A DNA stretch of 64,000 nt from contig NZ_FOAX01000001.1 in NCBI RefSeq assembly GCF_900109775.1, positions 372,001 through 436,000 on the forward strand. The letters are read 5' to 3'. A model generated the notes under the pieces. That model was not told the DNA's origin. It saw nothing but the letters and a program-made list of their open reading frames with translations, and ran no database searches. This DNA comes from Pseudoxanthomonas sp. GM95 (lineage in GTDB: Bacteria > Pseudomonadota > Gammaproteobacteria > Xanthomonadales > Xanthomonadaceae). This document shows positions 17,324-26,969 of the stretch, piece by piece; the first letter of the stretch is position 1; each line of letters begins with the position of its first letter. Made by a program: the position numbers and the translations under genes.

Positions 17324-17760
17324 GTTTCGGCCCCGTGGTCTTGCCGGGCGCTTGTTAAAGCTTCGATCCCCTCGTTGTGCCCTCTTGCCGCCTCGCGCGC
17401 CGGCGTTGCCTTGCGCGGCACTCCCTGACGTGATGGCTACCGCTCTCGGTCACAAATTGACGTTTGTCACAGTTATTGGTGCTCACTTGGAGCGATCCCG
17501 CGCCGGCCCAAGGCCAAAATGGCGTCCGGCGTTACAAATGAGACTTGCATTCTTAATTTCATGTCTGATTGTCAATTTCCGTGACTCAGTTATCATATTG
17601 TTAAGTCTGCGTCTTTTTTCCGCGAACACGCGTAGCAGAAGAAGGCGACGCTTGGGGACTTGCATCGCTTGCCGGCATGGCGTCGGCATGGGGACAGCGT
17701 CTGGCACGTTTCGTGCGCAACGCGATTGAGTTAGCTGGTTTTGGGATAGGGGAACAACTC
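17324..17760 (+). other. AT-rich leader region before the surface operon
   Basis: These 437 bp hold no convincing gene. Its middle (about 17450-17640) is markedly richer in A/T than the surrounding chromosome and contains the candidate promoter. Such a patch in front of a surface-adhesin-like operon is a plausible H-NS target, and an hns-type gene lies 10 kb away. The short open frames present do not look protein-like. No copy of the tRNA 3' end is seen downstream, so this is not an obvious integration site. Confidence 0.5.
17569..17596 (+). promoter_or_regulatory. Candidate promoter of the surface-protein operon
   Basis: TTGTCA (17569-17574) and TATCAT (17591-17596), spaced by 16 bases, each match the sigma-70 consensus at five of six positions. 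It would leave a leader of about 160 bases before the GTG at 17761. Confidence 0.5.
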
Positions 17761-20700
17761 GTGGTGCAAAACCTGAATGGCCGAGTGCCGGCCGTCCTGC
17801 GTGCCGTCCTGTCGGTCGCAGCGTTCCTGGCGTATTCCACGATCCTTCCCGCGGCCGCCCAGTCGACGGTGACGAACACCGTCACCGTGACCAACCCAAC
17901 CGGCACGACGTGTACGGCTGGCGGCACCTGCGCCGTCTCGGCCTCGGATACCGACACGGTCGTCGCTCAGCAGCTGTCGCTGACCAAGACGCATATCGGT
18001 AACTTCAGTCCTGGCAGCACCGGTACGTACACGCTGACCGTCAGCAACACCGGTACGACCTCCACCAGCGGCACCATTACAGTCGTCGACACGTTACCGA
18101 CCGGTCTGACCTATGTGTCGGGCAACGGTACCGGCTGGACCTGTGGCGTTTCGGGCCAGACCGTGACCTGCAACACCACCAGCGCGACCGTCATCGCGAA
18201 CGGGGCGGCGGGCAATCCCATTACCTTGACAGTGTCCGTTGCAGCCAATGCAGGCAGCAGTGTGACCAACACCGCGCGCGCGAGTGGCGGTGGCGACACC
18301 ACCTGTTTGGCTTCTGGTACGACCCAGGCTCGCTGCAACGCGTCCGACGTGACGACAATCAACCCGAGTGTACAGACGGTTGGCAGCGCGACGGCGGTGG
18401 AAGGTAACCCGCTGGTGCACACGGTGACGTTGAGCGCGGCGACCACAGCCTCGACGACCTATGCCCTGAACTTGGTGGGCGTGACGGCCACGGCCGGGAC
18501 GGACTTCAACACCTCGCCACTGACCTTCACCAATGGTGTGACCTACAACAGCGGCACGGGTCTGATCACGGTGCCGTCGGGCGTGAGCACCTTTACGGTG
18601 AGCTACCCGACCATCGCCGACAACGTGTCCGACAACGGCGAGACCACGACGCTGACCGTGGGTGGCGTCAATGGCACCGGCACGATCAGCGATCCGCCGA
18701 CCGTTTCCACTGTGGGTGATGCCACGGCCGTGGAAGGCAGTCCGCTGGTTCATACGGTGACGCTGGGCTCTACGACGACGGCCAGCTCCAGCTATGCGTT
18801 CAGCCTGGTGGGCGTGACGGCCACGGCCGGGACGGACTTCAACACCTCGCCGTTGACCTTCACCGGCGGTGTGACTTACGACAGCAGCACTGGTCGTATC
18901 ACGGTGCCGTCGGGTGTGAGCACCTTTACGGTGAGCTACCCGACCACGACGGACAACGTGGCCGATGATGGCGAGACTACGCGGGTGACCGTGGGCGGTG
19001 TCTCGGGCACCGGTACGATCCGCGATCCTGCGCCGACGGTAAGCACGGTTGGCAGCGCGACGGCGGTGGAAGGTAACCCGCTGGTGCACACGGTGACGTT
19101 GAGCGCGGCGACCACAGCCTCGACGACCTATGCCCTGAACTTGGTGGGCGTGACGGCCACGGCCGGGACGGACTTCAACACCTCGCCACTGACCTTCACC
19201 AATGGTGTGACCTACAACAGCGGCACGGGTCTGATCACGGTGCCGTCGGGCGTGAGCACCTTTACGGTGAGCTACCCGACCATCGCCGACAACGTGTCCG
19301 ACAACGGCGAGACCACGACGCTGACCGTGGGTGGCGTCAATGGCACCGGCACGATCAACGATCCGACCGCGCCGACGGTAAGCACGGTGTCCGACGACAC
19401 GGTGACCGAAGGCCAGAACCTGGTCCAGACGGTGACCCTGTCGGCGGCGACCAGCAACCCGACGACCTATAGCTATGCCCTGGTGGGCGGCACGGCCACG
19501 GCCGGCACCGACTTCTCCACCAGCGCCAGCTTCAGCAACGGCGTGACCCTGGCCAACGGCGTGCTGACGGTACCTGCCGGCGTCACCAGCTTCACGGTGA
19601 CCTACGCGACCAACGCCGACAACCAGGCCGAAGGCAGCGAGACGACCCAGCTGACGGTCGGTGGCGTCACTGGCACCGGCACGATCAACGATCCGACCGC
19701 GCCGACGGTGAGCACGGTGTCCGACGACACGGTGACCGAAGGCCAGAACCTGGTCCAGACGGTGACCCTGTCGGCGGCGACCAGCAACCCGACGACCTAT
19801 AGCTATGCCCTGGTGGGCGGCACGGCCACGGCCGGCACCGACTTCTCCACCAGCGCCAGCTTCAGCAACGGCGTGACCCTGGCCAACGGCGTGCTGACGG
19901 TACCTGCCGGCGTCACCAGCTTCACGGTGACCTACGCGACCAACGCCGACAACCAGGCCGAAGGCAGCGAGACGACCCAGCTGACGGTCGGTGGCGTCAC
20001 TGGCACCGGCACGATCAACGATCCGACCGCACCGACGGTACAGAGCGTGAGTAATGCCACGGCGACCGAAGGCAGTGCGCTGGTGCACACCGTGACCCTG
20101 TCCGGTGCGACCAGCAACCCGACGACCTATCCGTTCACCTTGGCCGATGGCACTGCTACAGCGCCAGCGGACTACACCAACAGCCCGACGTTCTCCGACG
20201 GGGTGACCTTGGCCGGTGGCGTGCTGACCGTGCCGGCCGGCGTGACGACCTTTACCGTCAGCTATCCGACGATGGCCGACAACGTGGCTGACAGTGGCGA
20301 GACCACCAATCTGGTGATCGGTGGCGTCAGCGGCATCGGCACGATCAACGACCCTGTTCTGCCGATTGATGCCGTCAGCGATTCGTTCCCAAGCATCGAC
20401 ATGGCAGCCGGTGGCACGACGACGTCCGTGTTGGGCAATGACCTGATCAATGGTCAGTCGGCGACCACCACGAGCGTGACGCTGATTCCTGGCACCTCGC
20501 CGCAGTCCGGGATCTCGATGAACCCGGATGGCACGATCACCGTGGCCGCTGGAACGCCCGCGGGCACCTACGCCTATCCATACACGATCTGCCAGGCAGG
20601 TAATGCCGCCAACTGCGACTCGGCGGTGGCCTCGATCACCATCAGTCCGCCGATCGACGCGGTCAACGACAGCTTCCCGGCCGTCAATGGCGGTGGCAGC

Positions 20701-23241
20701 ACGGCGTCGGTCCTGGCCAACGACACGTTGAACGGCCAGCCGGCAACCCCGGCCAACGTCACGCTGACCCCGGGCACCGCACCGGCCGGCCTGACGATGA
20801 ATCCGGACGGCACCATCACGGTGGCGGTCGGTACGCCGGCGGGCACGTACAGTTATCCGTACACGATCTGCGTCACCGGCAGCACCAGCACCTGTGACAC
20901 CGCGACCGCCACCGTGGTCGTGGCGCCGCCGATCGTGGCCACCAACGACTCCCTGCCGGCGATTACCGACAGCGGCACCAGTACCGTGTCGGTCCTGGCC
21001 AACGACACGTTGAACGGCCAGCCGGTGACCACCGCCACCGTGACGCTGACCCCGGGCACCTCGCCCCAGGCCGGCATCACGATGAACCCGGATGGCACCG
21101 TCACTGTCGCGGCAGGCACGCCGGAAGGCACCTACAGCTACCCGTACACGATCTGCGAGATCGCCAACCCGACCAATTGCGCCAGCGCGATTGCCACGGT
21201 GACCGTGACCTTCACGCCGATCGCCTCGGTCAGCGACACCCCGCCGACCATCAACGGCGAGCAGGGCGGCACCACGCCGAGCGTGCTGTTGAACGACACG
21301 CTGGGCGGTCAGCCGGTGAATCCGGGCAACGTGATCCTGACCCCGGGCCTCTCGCCGCTGCCGTCGAGCATCGTGATGAACCCGGATGGCACCATCACCA
21401 TCTCGGCCGGCACCCCGGCAGGCACGTACAGCTATCCGTACACGATCTGCGAGCGTGCGGACCCGACCAACTGCGCCAGTTCGACGGCGACGGTGGTGGT
21501 GGCCTCCAGCTACGACATCCGTGTCACCAAGACCGTCGCCACCAGCACGGCGGTGGTCGGTGACCTGGTGCGCTACACGCTGACGGTGGAGAACGTGGGC
21601 GATGGCGCCTTCCTGGGCGGCAACGTCCTGGATACGCCGCCGGCCGGCTTCACCTACGTGGAAGGCTCGCTGTCGGTGGTGGATGGCGACAACAGCGCCA
21701 CGGTCAGCGGCCAGAGCCCGATCCGCATCGAAGGCGTGGACGTGGCCGCGGGCAAGAGCGCGACCTTCATCTACCTGATGCGCGTCGGTGCAGGCGTGCG
21801 CCAGGGCACCCAGGTCAACCAGGCCCAGGCATTCACCGCCGGCGGCACGTCGGTTTCCAACATCGCCACCGCCTCGGTGACGGTGCAGTCCGATGCGCTG
21901 GTCGATGAAAGCCTGCTGTTCGGCACGGTGTTCGACGACCGCGACGGCGACGGCTGGCAGGACAACGCCGAGATCACCGGCCTGCGCGTGCAGGGTGGCT
22001 TCGATCCGTCGGTGTACGTGCCGAACTCGACCGTGATGGATGCCGGCAAGGGCTGGCAGCCGCAGGCCGACGCCAGCGCCCCGCTACTGCACGGCATCGC
22101 CGTGGGCGGCATCAGCGCCCGTCAGTCCAGCGCCGATCCGGCCAGCGCGCACCAGGTGGTGATCCGCCAGGTGCTGACCTCGCCGCGCTTCACCGATGAC
22201 TTCGTGCTGACCACCAAGCAGGGCGTGACCGTGCACATGGACGCCGCCGGCCAGACCCGCGTGGAGAAGTCCGGCGATGCGGCCAAGGGCCTCAACGGAG
22301 CGGCGCCGGTCGTCGAGCGCCACATCTCGCAGGGCGAGCAGGGCACGATCGTCGACTACGTGATCCGCAACGAAGGCGTCGACGAGCGCGGCATCCCCGG
22401 CGTGCGCGTGGCCTCGGTCGAGGGCATGTTGCTGGAGACCGACCAGTTCGGCCGCTACCACCTGGAAGGCGTCAGCAGTGGCGACTGGGCGCGTGGCCGC
22501 AACTTCATCTTCAAGGTCGATCCGTCCACGCTGCCGGCCGGCGCCACCTTCACCACCGCCAACCCGCTGGTCCGTCGCATCACCACGGGCATGCCCACGC
22601 GCTTCGACTTCGGCGTGAAGCTGCCGGTCGAGGAGCTGAAGGGCCAGGCGCGCACGGTCGAGCTGGAGCTGGGCCAGGTGCTGTTCGCCCCGGGCAGCGC
22701 CGAGTTGAAGCCGCAGTACCTGCCGGCCGTGGATCGCATGGCGGCCCAGGTCGAGGCCTACCGCGGTGGCGAAGTGATCATCGGCGCCACCGGTGAGGAC
22801 GAAGGCCTGGCCTTCGATCGCGCCAACGCGGTCAAGGTCGCCCTGCTGCAGAAGCTGAGCCCGGAAACGGCCCGTGCCGTGACCATCAGCGTGCGCAGCG
22901 ATGCGCAGGACCCGGCCTCGATGAGCGCCGGCCTGGACGGCAAGGGACCGCTGCTGGGCGAGCTGCTGTTCGATACGGACAAGGCCACGATCAAGCCGCA
23001 GTTCAACGCGTTGCTGGATCGGGTTGCGGCCTACCTCGACCAGCAGGGCGGTGGCGTGATCTCGGTGGTCGGCCATGCCGACCGTCGCGGCCCGGCCAGC
23101 TACAACGTCGAGCTCGGCCTGCGTCGTGCCAAGGCGGTCTACGAAGCCATTGCAAAGCGGCTCTCGCCTGAGGCGCGTGCCAAGGTGCGGGTGGAATCCA
23201 GCAACGATCCAACGGCTCCCGCCGGCGTGGCCGGGCAGTGA
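17761..23241 (+). CDS. Giant repeat surface protein with C-terminal OmpA-like anchor
   Basis: A 1,826-residue exported, probably adhesin-like protein. I chose the GTG at 17761 because AGGGGA lies seven bases upstream and a signal peptide follows (VLSVAAFLAYSTILPAAAQS). Domains in order: a DUF11-like domain (about 70-195); six Calx-beta-like repeats of ~110 residues (about 204-864); four Ig-like repeats of ~95 residues sharing MNPDGTITVAAGTPAGTYxY (868-1250); a second DUF11-like domain (1251-1377); an SdrD-like region with calcium-loop pattern DDRDGDGWQDNAE and LETDQFGRYHLEG (1378-1620); then two OmpA-like modules. The second (about 1729-1810) keeps GHADRRGPASYNVELGLRRA, with the Asp and Arg that bind diaminopimelate in peptidoglycan; the first is degenerate. 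It begins a four-gene operon. Function is inferred from architecture only. Confidence 0.85.
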   Translation: MVQNLNGRVPAVLRAVLSVAAFLAYSTILPAAAQSTVTNTVTVTNPTGTTCTAGGTCAVSASDTDTVVAQQLSLTKTHIGNFSPGSTGTYTLTVSNTGTTSTSGTITVVDTLPTGLTYVSGNGTGWTCGVSGQTVTCNTTSATVIANGAAGNPITLTVSVAANAGSSVTNTARASGGGDTTCLASGTTQARCNASDVTTINPSVQTVGSATAVEGNPLVHTVTLSAATTASTTYALNLVGVTATAGTDFNTSPLTFTNGVTYNSGTGLITVPSGVSTFTVSYPTIADNVSDNGETTTLTVGGVNGTGTISDPPTVSTVGDATAVEGSPLVHTVTLGSTTTASSSYAFSLVGVTATAGTDFNTSPLTFTGGVTYDSSTGRITVPSGVSTFTVSYPTTTDNVADDGETTRVTVGGVSGTGTIRDPAPTVSTVGSATAVEGNPLVHTVTLSAATTASTTYALNLVGVTATAGTDFNTSPLTFTNGVTYNSGTGLITVPSGVSTFTVSYPTIADNVSDNGETTTLTVGGVNGTGTINDPTAPTVSTVSDDTVTEGQNLVQTVTLSAATSNPTTYSYALVGGTATAGTDFSTSASFSNGVTLANGVLTVPAGVTSFTVTYATNADNQAEGSETTQLTVGGVTGTGTINDPTAPTVSTVSDDTVTEGQNLVQTVTLSAATSNPTTYSYALVGGTATAGTDFSTSASFSNGVTLANGVLTVPAGVTSFTVTYATNADNQAEGSETTQLTVGGVTGTGTINDPTAPTVQSVSNATATEGSALVHTVTLSGATSNPTTYPFTLADGTATAPADYTNSPTFSDGVTLAGGVLTVPAGVTTFTVSYPTMADNVADSGETTNLVIGGVSGIGTINDPVLPIDAVSDSFPSIDMAAGGTTTSVLGNDLINGQSATTTSVTLIPGTSPQSGISMNPDGTITVAAGTPAGTYAYPYTICQAGNAANCDSAVASITISPPIDAVNDSFPAVNGGGSTASVLANDTLNGQPATPANVTLTPGTAPAGLTMNPDGTITVAVGTPAGTYSYPYTICVTGSTSTCDTATATVVVAPPIVATNDSLPAITDSGTSTVSVLANDTLNGQPVTTATVTLTPGTSPQAGITMNPDGTVTVAAGTPEGTYSYPYTICEIANPTNCASAIATVTVTFTPIASVSDTPPTINGEQGGTTPSVLLNDTLGGQPVNPGNVILTPGLSPLPSSIVMNPDGTITISAGTPAGTYSYPYTICERADPTNCASSTATVVVASSYDIRVTKTVATSTAVVGDLVRYTLTVENVGDGAFLGGNVLDTPPAGFTYVEGSLSVVDGDNSATVSGQSPIRIEGVDVAAGKSATFIYLMRVGAGVRQGTQVNQAQAFTAGGTSVSNIATASVTVQSDALVDESLLFGTVFDDRDGDGWQDNAEITGLRVQGGFDPSVYVPNSTVMDAGKGWQPQADASAPLLHGIAVGGISARQSSADPASAHQVVIRQVLTSPRFTDDFVLTTKQGVTVHMDAAGQTRVEKSGDAAKGLNGAAPVVERHISQGEQGTIVDYVIRNEGVDERGIPGVRVASVEGMLLETDQFGRYHLEGVSSGDWARGRNFIFKVDPSTLPAGATFTTANPLVRRITTGMPTRFDFGVKLPVEELKGQARTVELELGQVLFAPGSAELKPQYLPAVDRMAAQVEAYRGGEVIIGATGEDEGLAFDRANAVKVALLQKLSPETARAVTISVRSDAQDPASMSAGLDGKGPLLGELLFDTDKATIKPQFNALLDRVAAYLDQQGGGVISVVGHADRRGPASYNVELGLRRAKAVYEAIAKRLSPEARAKVRVESSNDPTAPAGVAGQ
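18377..19357 (+). repeat. 312-bp direct repeat inside the giant gene (two identical copies)
   Basis: Bases 18377-18688 and 19046-19357 appear identical by eye and are offset by 669 bp, exactly 223 codons. Between them lies a diverged Calx-beta-like repeat. Identity at synonymous positions implies recent duplication or gene conversion rather than protein-level constraint. Confidence 0.88.
19381..20040 (+). repeat. Perfect or near-perfect 330-bp tandem duplication
   Basis: Bases 19381-19710 and 19711-20040 are two head-to-tail copies of a 110-codon Calx-beta-like unit. The only differences seen are single changes near the unit ends. The in-frame unit length means gain or loss of copies would lengthen or shorten the protein without a frameshift. 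Such a stretch is also prone to assembly collapse. Confidence 0.9.
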
Positions 23242-23252
23242 GGGGGCGGACG

Positions 23253-26200
23253 ATGAACATGAAGATGAAACTGCTGGACTACACCCTGGTCAGCCTGATG
23301 GCCGGCGTCGCGCCTGCGGCAATGGCCCAGGAAGCGGGCATCACGCCGCCTGACTCGCTCTCGACCATGGACTGCAACGACGGTGGCTGCCAGGCCGCCG
23401 ACGGGCTGTTGTTCAAGGTGCGCACGCGTGGCGAAACCCAGCCGCTGACCGGCGCCGATGCCACCACCGGCGCGGCGCTGGCGCCGGACCGCCGCGTGGA
23501 CCTGGCGCAAGCCCAGCCGGGCATGGCCAAGGCCACCGGCCGCTTCGCGCTGAACCTGGCCAACGGCGGCGTGATCTGGGCCACCGAGGACCCCGCCATC
23601 GGCACCGCCGAACTGTCGGTCTCCGCGCCCAGCATGGTCGCCTTCGACGGCCAGGAGATCACCAAGCCGGTGCAGTTCTATGTGCGCAGCAACTACTCGG
23701 CCTTCGTCGAGCGCTACGAGCTGACCCTGTACCGCGCCAGCGATACCGATCTGGTCTCGCCGCTGGTGACCGTGCCGATGAACGTCGGCAACGTCAGCCA
23801 GACCGACTGGGATGGCGCGCTGCCGTCTACCTACCGCTACCGCACCGGCGATGAGCTGGTCTACGTGCTGCGCGCCTACGACAAGGACGGCAGCTACGAC
23901 GAGACCTATCCCAAGACGCTGCAGCTGGTGAAGCCCGAAGAGGCCGAGCGCGGCAGCGACCTGCTGCGCGAAAGCACCGAGCAGTCGCTGGGCACCGCGC
24001 TCACGTCCGACCAGGCCCAGACCCAGAGCCTGATCTCGGACGTGTTCTCCGGGAATGGTCTGCGCCTGCAGAACATCCCGCTGTACGGCTCGCGCGTGCG
24101 CGTGCAGGGCCGCAACCTGCCGGCCGGCTACCAGCTGGAAATCAACGGCGAAAGCTATCCGGTCGACCTGGAGCGTAAGTTCGTCGCCGAATACCTGGTG
24201 CCGGTGGGCCGCCACAGCTTCGATCTGGAGCTGCAGGACGGTGCCGATGGCCTGGGCGGCGCGGCGGCTGGCGACGGCCAGGCCGCGGCGCACCAGCGCC
24301 TGGACGTGGATGTCACCGGTCGCTACTTCTTCGGCGTTGGCATCGCCGATGTGACCATCGCGCAGAACAAGGTGTCCGGCTCGACCGAAACACTGTCGGC
24401 GACCGATGCGCGCTACAACGACGACATCATCAGCGACGGCCGCCTGGCCTTCTACGGCAAGGCCAAGTTCAAGGGCAAGTACCTGGTGACCGCGCAGGCG
24501 GACACCACCGAGCAGGACCTGCAGCACCTGTTCGACAACTTCACCCAAGCCTATGCGACGGACGTGTTCCGCAGCCTGGACCCGGACCTGTACTACCCGA
24601 CCTACGGCGATGACTCGTCGGCGGTGCGCGATGTCGATACGCAAGGCCGTTTCTACGTCCGCGTCGATTGGGACAAGAACCAGGCCCTGTGGGGCAATTT
24701 CGCCACCGGCTTCACCGACACCGAGTACGGCCAGTACGTGCGTTCGCTGTACGGTGCGGCGTTCGACTGGCGCTCGCGCGCGATCACCCCGTGGGGCGAT
24801 GCCAAGACCGAAGTGCGCGCGTTCGGCTCGCAGGCGCAGAGCGCGCCGGGCCACAGCGAGTTCATCGGCACCGGCGGCAGCCTGTATTACCTCAAGCACA
24901 CCGAAGTACTGGCCGGTTCGGACATCGTCACCCTGGAAGTGAGCGACGAGACCACCGGCCGCGTGGTCGATCGCGTCTCGCTGACCCGCGGCGTGGACTA
25001 CGAGATCGACCAGATCCAGGGCCGCATCCTGCTGACCCGTCCGCTCTCGCAGATCACCCGCGAGAACGTGACCACGCTGACCCGCGACACCCCGCTGGAT
25101 GGCTACGAGCAGCGCCTGCTGGTGGACTACGAGTTCGTCCCCACCGATTTCCAGACCGACGACATCAGCGCCGGCTTCCGCGGCAAGCAGTGGCTGGGCG
25201 ACCACGTCGCCGTGGGCGCGACCTACGTCGAGGAAAACCGCGCAGGCGAGGACTACACCCTGGCCGGTGGCGACCTGACCCTGCAGGCTGGCAAGGGCAC
25301 CTACCTGAAGGCCGAGTACACCCAGACCGAGTCGTACTCCACGCCGGTGTTCTTCTCGGACAACGGCGGCTTCACCTTCACCCAGCTCAATTCCACCGCC
25401 CCGCGCGAAGGCGACGCCAAGGCCGTCGAGGCCCGCGCCAACTTCAAGGAACTGGGCTGGACCCAGAACGACTGGGCCGCCGGTGCATGGTGGCGCGAGG
25501 TGGGTTCGGGCTATTCGGTCAGTCGCTACGACACCGGTGAGGACGTCACCGAATACGGCGCCGAAGTCACCGGCCAGTTCACCCCGGACCTGAGCCTGTA
25601 CGCGCGTTACAGCAAGGCCGAGAGCGGCGCCGAATCGCTGATCCAGGCCCAGGTCACCAGCGAGTGGCGTCTGGGCGAATGGGACACGCTGGCGGCTGAA
25701 ATCCGTCGCGTCGAAGAGCAGCGCACCAGCGGCGATGCCGCCGGCATCCTGGGCGCGCTGAAGTACACCCACCGCTTCGGCACCAGCCTGGACCTGTACG
25801 GCCAGGCCCAGCTGACCCTGGACGACGACCACGGCAAATACGCCGACAACGACGCCTACACCGTCGGCGGCAAGTACCTGTTCGGCAACCTGTCCTCGGT
25901 CGGTGCCGAACTCACCAGCGGCGACCGCGGCAACGCGGCCACCGTCGATGCCGAGTACCGCCTGACCGCTCAGCACAGCTTCTACGGCGCCTACACCGCG
26001 ACCAGCGACACCGATGCCTACGATCCGCTGTTCAGCACCACCTCGCAGGATGGCTGGACCCTGGGCCAGCGCTGGCGCCTGTCCAACCAGATCAACGTCT
26101 TCAACGAAAGCCAGTTCCTGAAGTCCGACACCACCGGCGAATCCGGCCTGGCCCACACCTTCGGCCTGGATTTCTATCCGGCCCAGGGCTGGACCACCGG

Positions 26201-26969
26201 CTTCACCCTGCAGCACGGCGACCTGGTCAACAGCGAAGGCGGCAACGTCGATCGCCGCGCGGTCAGCGTCAACGCCGGTCGCACCTCGCCAATGACCGAC
26301 TGGCAGAGCAAGGTCGAGTGGCGTCGCGACACCGGCGCCGAGCAGCGCGAGCAGTGGGTGTCCACCAACCGCCTGACCCACAAGTTCAACGACAGCTGGC
26401 GCATCGCCGCCCGCGTGAACTATTCGGATACCGACGACAAGCTGGATCCGGCCGCCGGTGCCAAGTTCATCGAAGGCAACATGGGCTTTGCCTGGCGTCC
26501 GTGGAACTCGCTGCGCTGGGGCGTGTTTGGCCGTTACACCTACCTGTACGACCTGTCCACGCTGGCCCAGATCGGCGGCAACAACTACGACCAGAAGACC
26601 CAGGTGGTCTCGCTGGAAGGCGTGTACAAGCTGGACCAGCGCTGGGAGTTCGCCGCCAAGGCGGCCCGTCGCGAAGGCAAGGCGCGTTACGGCCGCGGCA
26701 CCGGCGACTGGTTCGATTCGGCCACCACGTTCTACTCCGGCCAGATCCGCTACGACCTGGGCCAGCAGTGGCACGCCCTGGCCGAGCACCGCACGCTCAA
26801 GGTCGATGACGGCGGCACGCGCAGCGGCTACCTGGTCGGCGTGGACCGTGACATCGGCAAGAACCTGCGGATCGGCGTGGGGTATAACTTCACCAAGTTC
26901 AGCGATGACCTGACCGACTTCGACAACAACCACAAGGGCTGGTTCATCAACCTGGTGGGGAGCTATTGA
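23253..26969 (+). CDS. Large outer-membrane beta-barrel partner protein
   Basis: A 1,238-residue exported protein. AGGGGGCGG immediately after the previous stop is the ribosome site for the ATG at 23253, giving a signal peptide (MKLLDYTLVSLMAG...AMA). The first ~370 residues look like soluble periplasmic beta-domains, including RVRVQGRNLPAGYQLEING and a later LVPVGRHSFDLEL. From about residue 380 to the end there is a long alternating beta pattern with aromatic girdles (ARYSKAES, FGRYTYLYDLS, VGYNFTKFSDD) ending VGSY, typical of outer-membrane barrels with terminal aromatic. I see no TonB box and no recognisable plug domain. Position 11 bases after the giant repeat gene suggests an export or anchoring partner. 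Family not named with confidence. Confidence 0.78.
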   Translation: MNMKMKLLDYTLVSLMAGVAPAAMAQEAGITPPDSLSTMDCNDGGCQAADGLLFKVRTRGETQPLTGADATTGAALAPDRRVDLAQAQPGMAKATGRFALNLANGGVIWATEDPAIGTAELSVSAPSMVAFDGQEITKPVQFYVRSNYSAFVERYELTLYRASDTDLVSPLVTVPMNVGNVSQTDWDGALPSTYRYRTGDELVYVLRAYDKDGSYDETYPKTLQLVKPEEAERGSDLLRESTEQSLGTALTSDQAQTQSLISDVFSGNGLRLQNIPLYGSRVRVQGRNLPAGYQLEINGESYPVDLERKFVAEYLVPVGRHSFDLELQDGADGLGGAAAGDGQAAAHQRLDVDVTGRYFFGVGIADVTIAQNKVSGSTETLSATDARYNDDIISDGRLAFYGKAKFKGKYLVTAQADTTEQDLQHLFDNFTQAYATDVFRSLDPDLYYPTYGDDSSAVRDVDTQGRFYVRVDWDKNQALWGNFATGFTDTEYGQYVRSLYGAAFDWRSRAITPWGDAKTEVRAFGSQAQSAPGHSEFIGTGGSLYYLKHTEVLAGSDIVTLEVSDETTGRVVDRVSLTRGVDYEIDQIQGRILLTRPLSQITRENVTTLTRDTPLDGYEQRLLVDYEFVPTDFQTDDISAGFRGKQWLGDHVAVGATYVEENRAGEDYTLAGGDLTLQAGKGTYLKAEYTQTESYSTPVFFSDNGGFTFTQLNSTAPREGDAKAVEARANFKELGWTQNDWAAGAWWREVGSGYSVSRYDTGEDVTEYGAEVTGQFTPDLSLYARYSKAESGAESLIQAQVTSEWRLGEWDTLAAEIRRVEEQRTSGDAAGILGALKYTHRFGTSLDLYGQAQLTLDDDHGKYADNDAYTVGGKYLFGNLSSVGAELTSGDRGNAATVDAEYRLTAQHSFYGAYTATSDTDAYDPLFSTTSQDGWTLGQRWRLSNQINVFNESQFLKSDTTGESGLAHTFGLDFYPAQGWTTGFTLQHGDLVNSEGGNVDRRAVSVNAGRTSPMTDWQSKVEWRRDTGAEQREQWVSTNRLTHKFNDSWRIAARVNYSDTDDKLDPAAGAKFIEGNMGFAWRPWNSLRWGVFGRYTYLYDLSTLAQIGGNNYDQKTQVVSLEGVYKLDQRWEFAAKAARREGKARYGRGTGDWFDSATTFYSGQIRYDLGQQWHALAEHRTLKVDDGGTRSGYLVGVDRDIGKNLRIGVGYNFTKFSDDLTDFDNNHKGWFINLVGSY

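Noticed and set aside
14815..17421. 868-codon minus-strand frame over the autotransporter and tRNA
   Set aside because: It crosses a tRNA gene and a terminator and opposes a complete GDSL autotransporter with catalytic triad; it is a shadow.
18370..20350. Regular repeats resembling a CRISPR array or satellite
   Set aside because: The periodicity (330-334 bp) is in frame and encodes Calx-beta-like domains; there are no short repeats with unique spacers.
23139..26933. 1,264-codon open frame on the minus strand opposite the beta-barrel gene
   Set aside because: It is an antisense shadow caused by GC-rich third positions. Its composition (His, Gly, Val, Ala, Arg) is unlike a real protein and the plus-strand frame has a signal peptide and barrel pattern.
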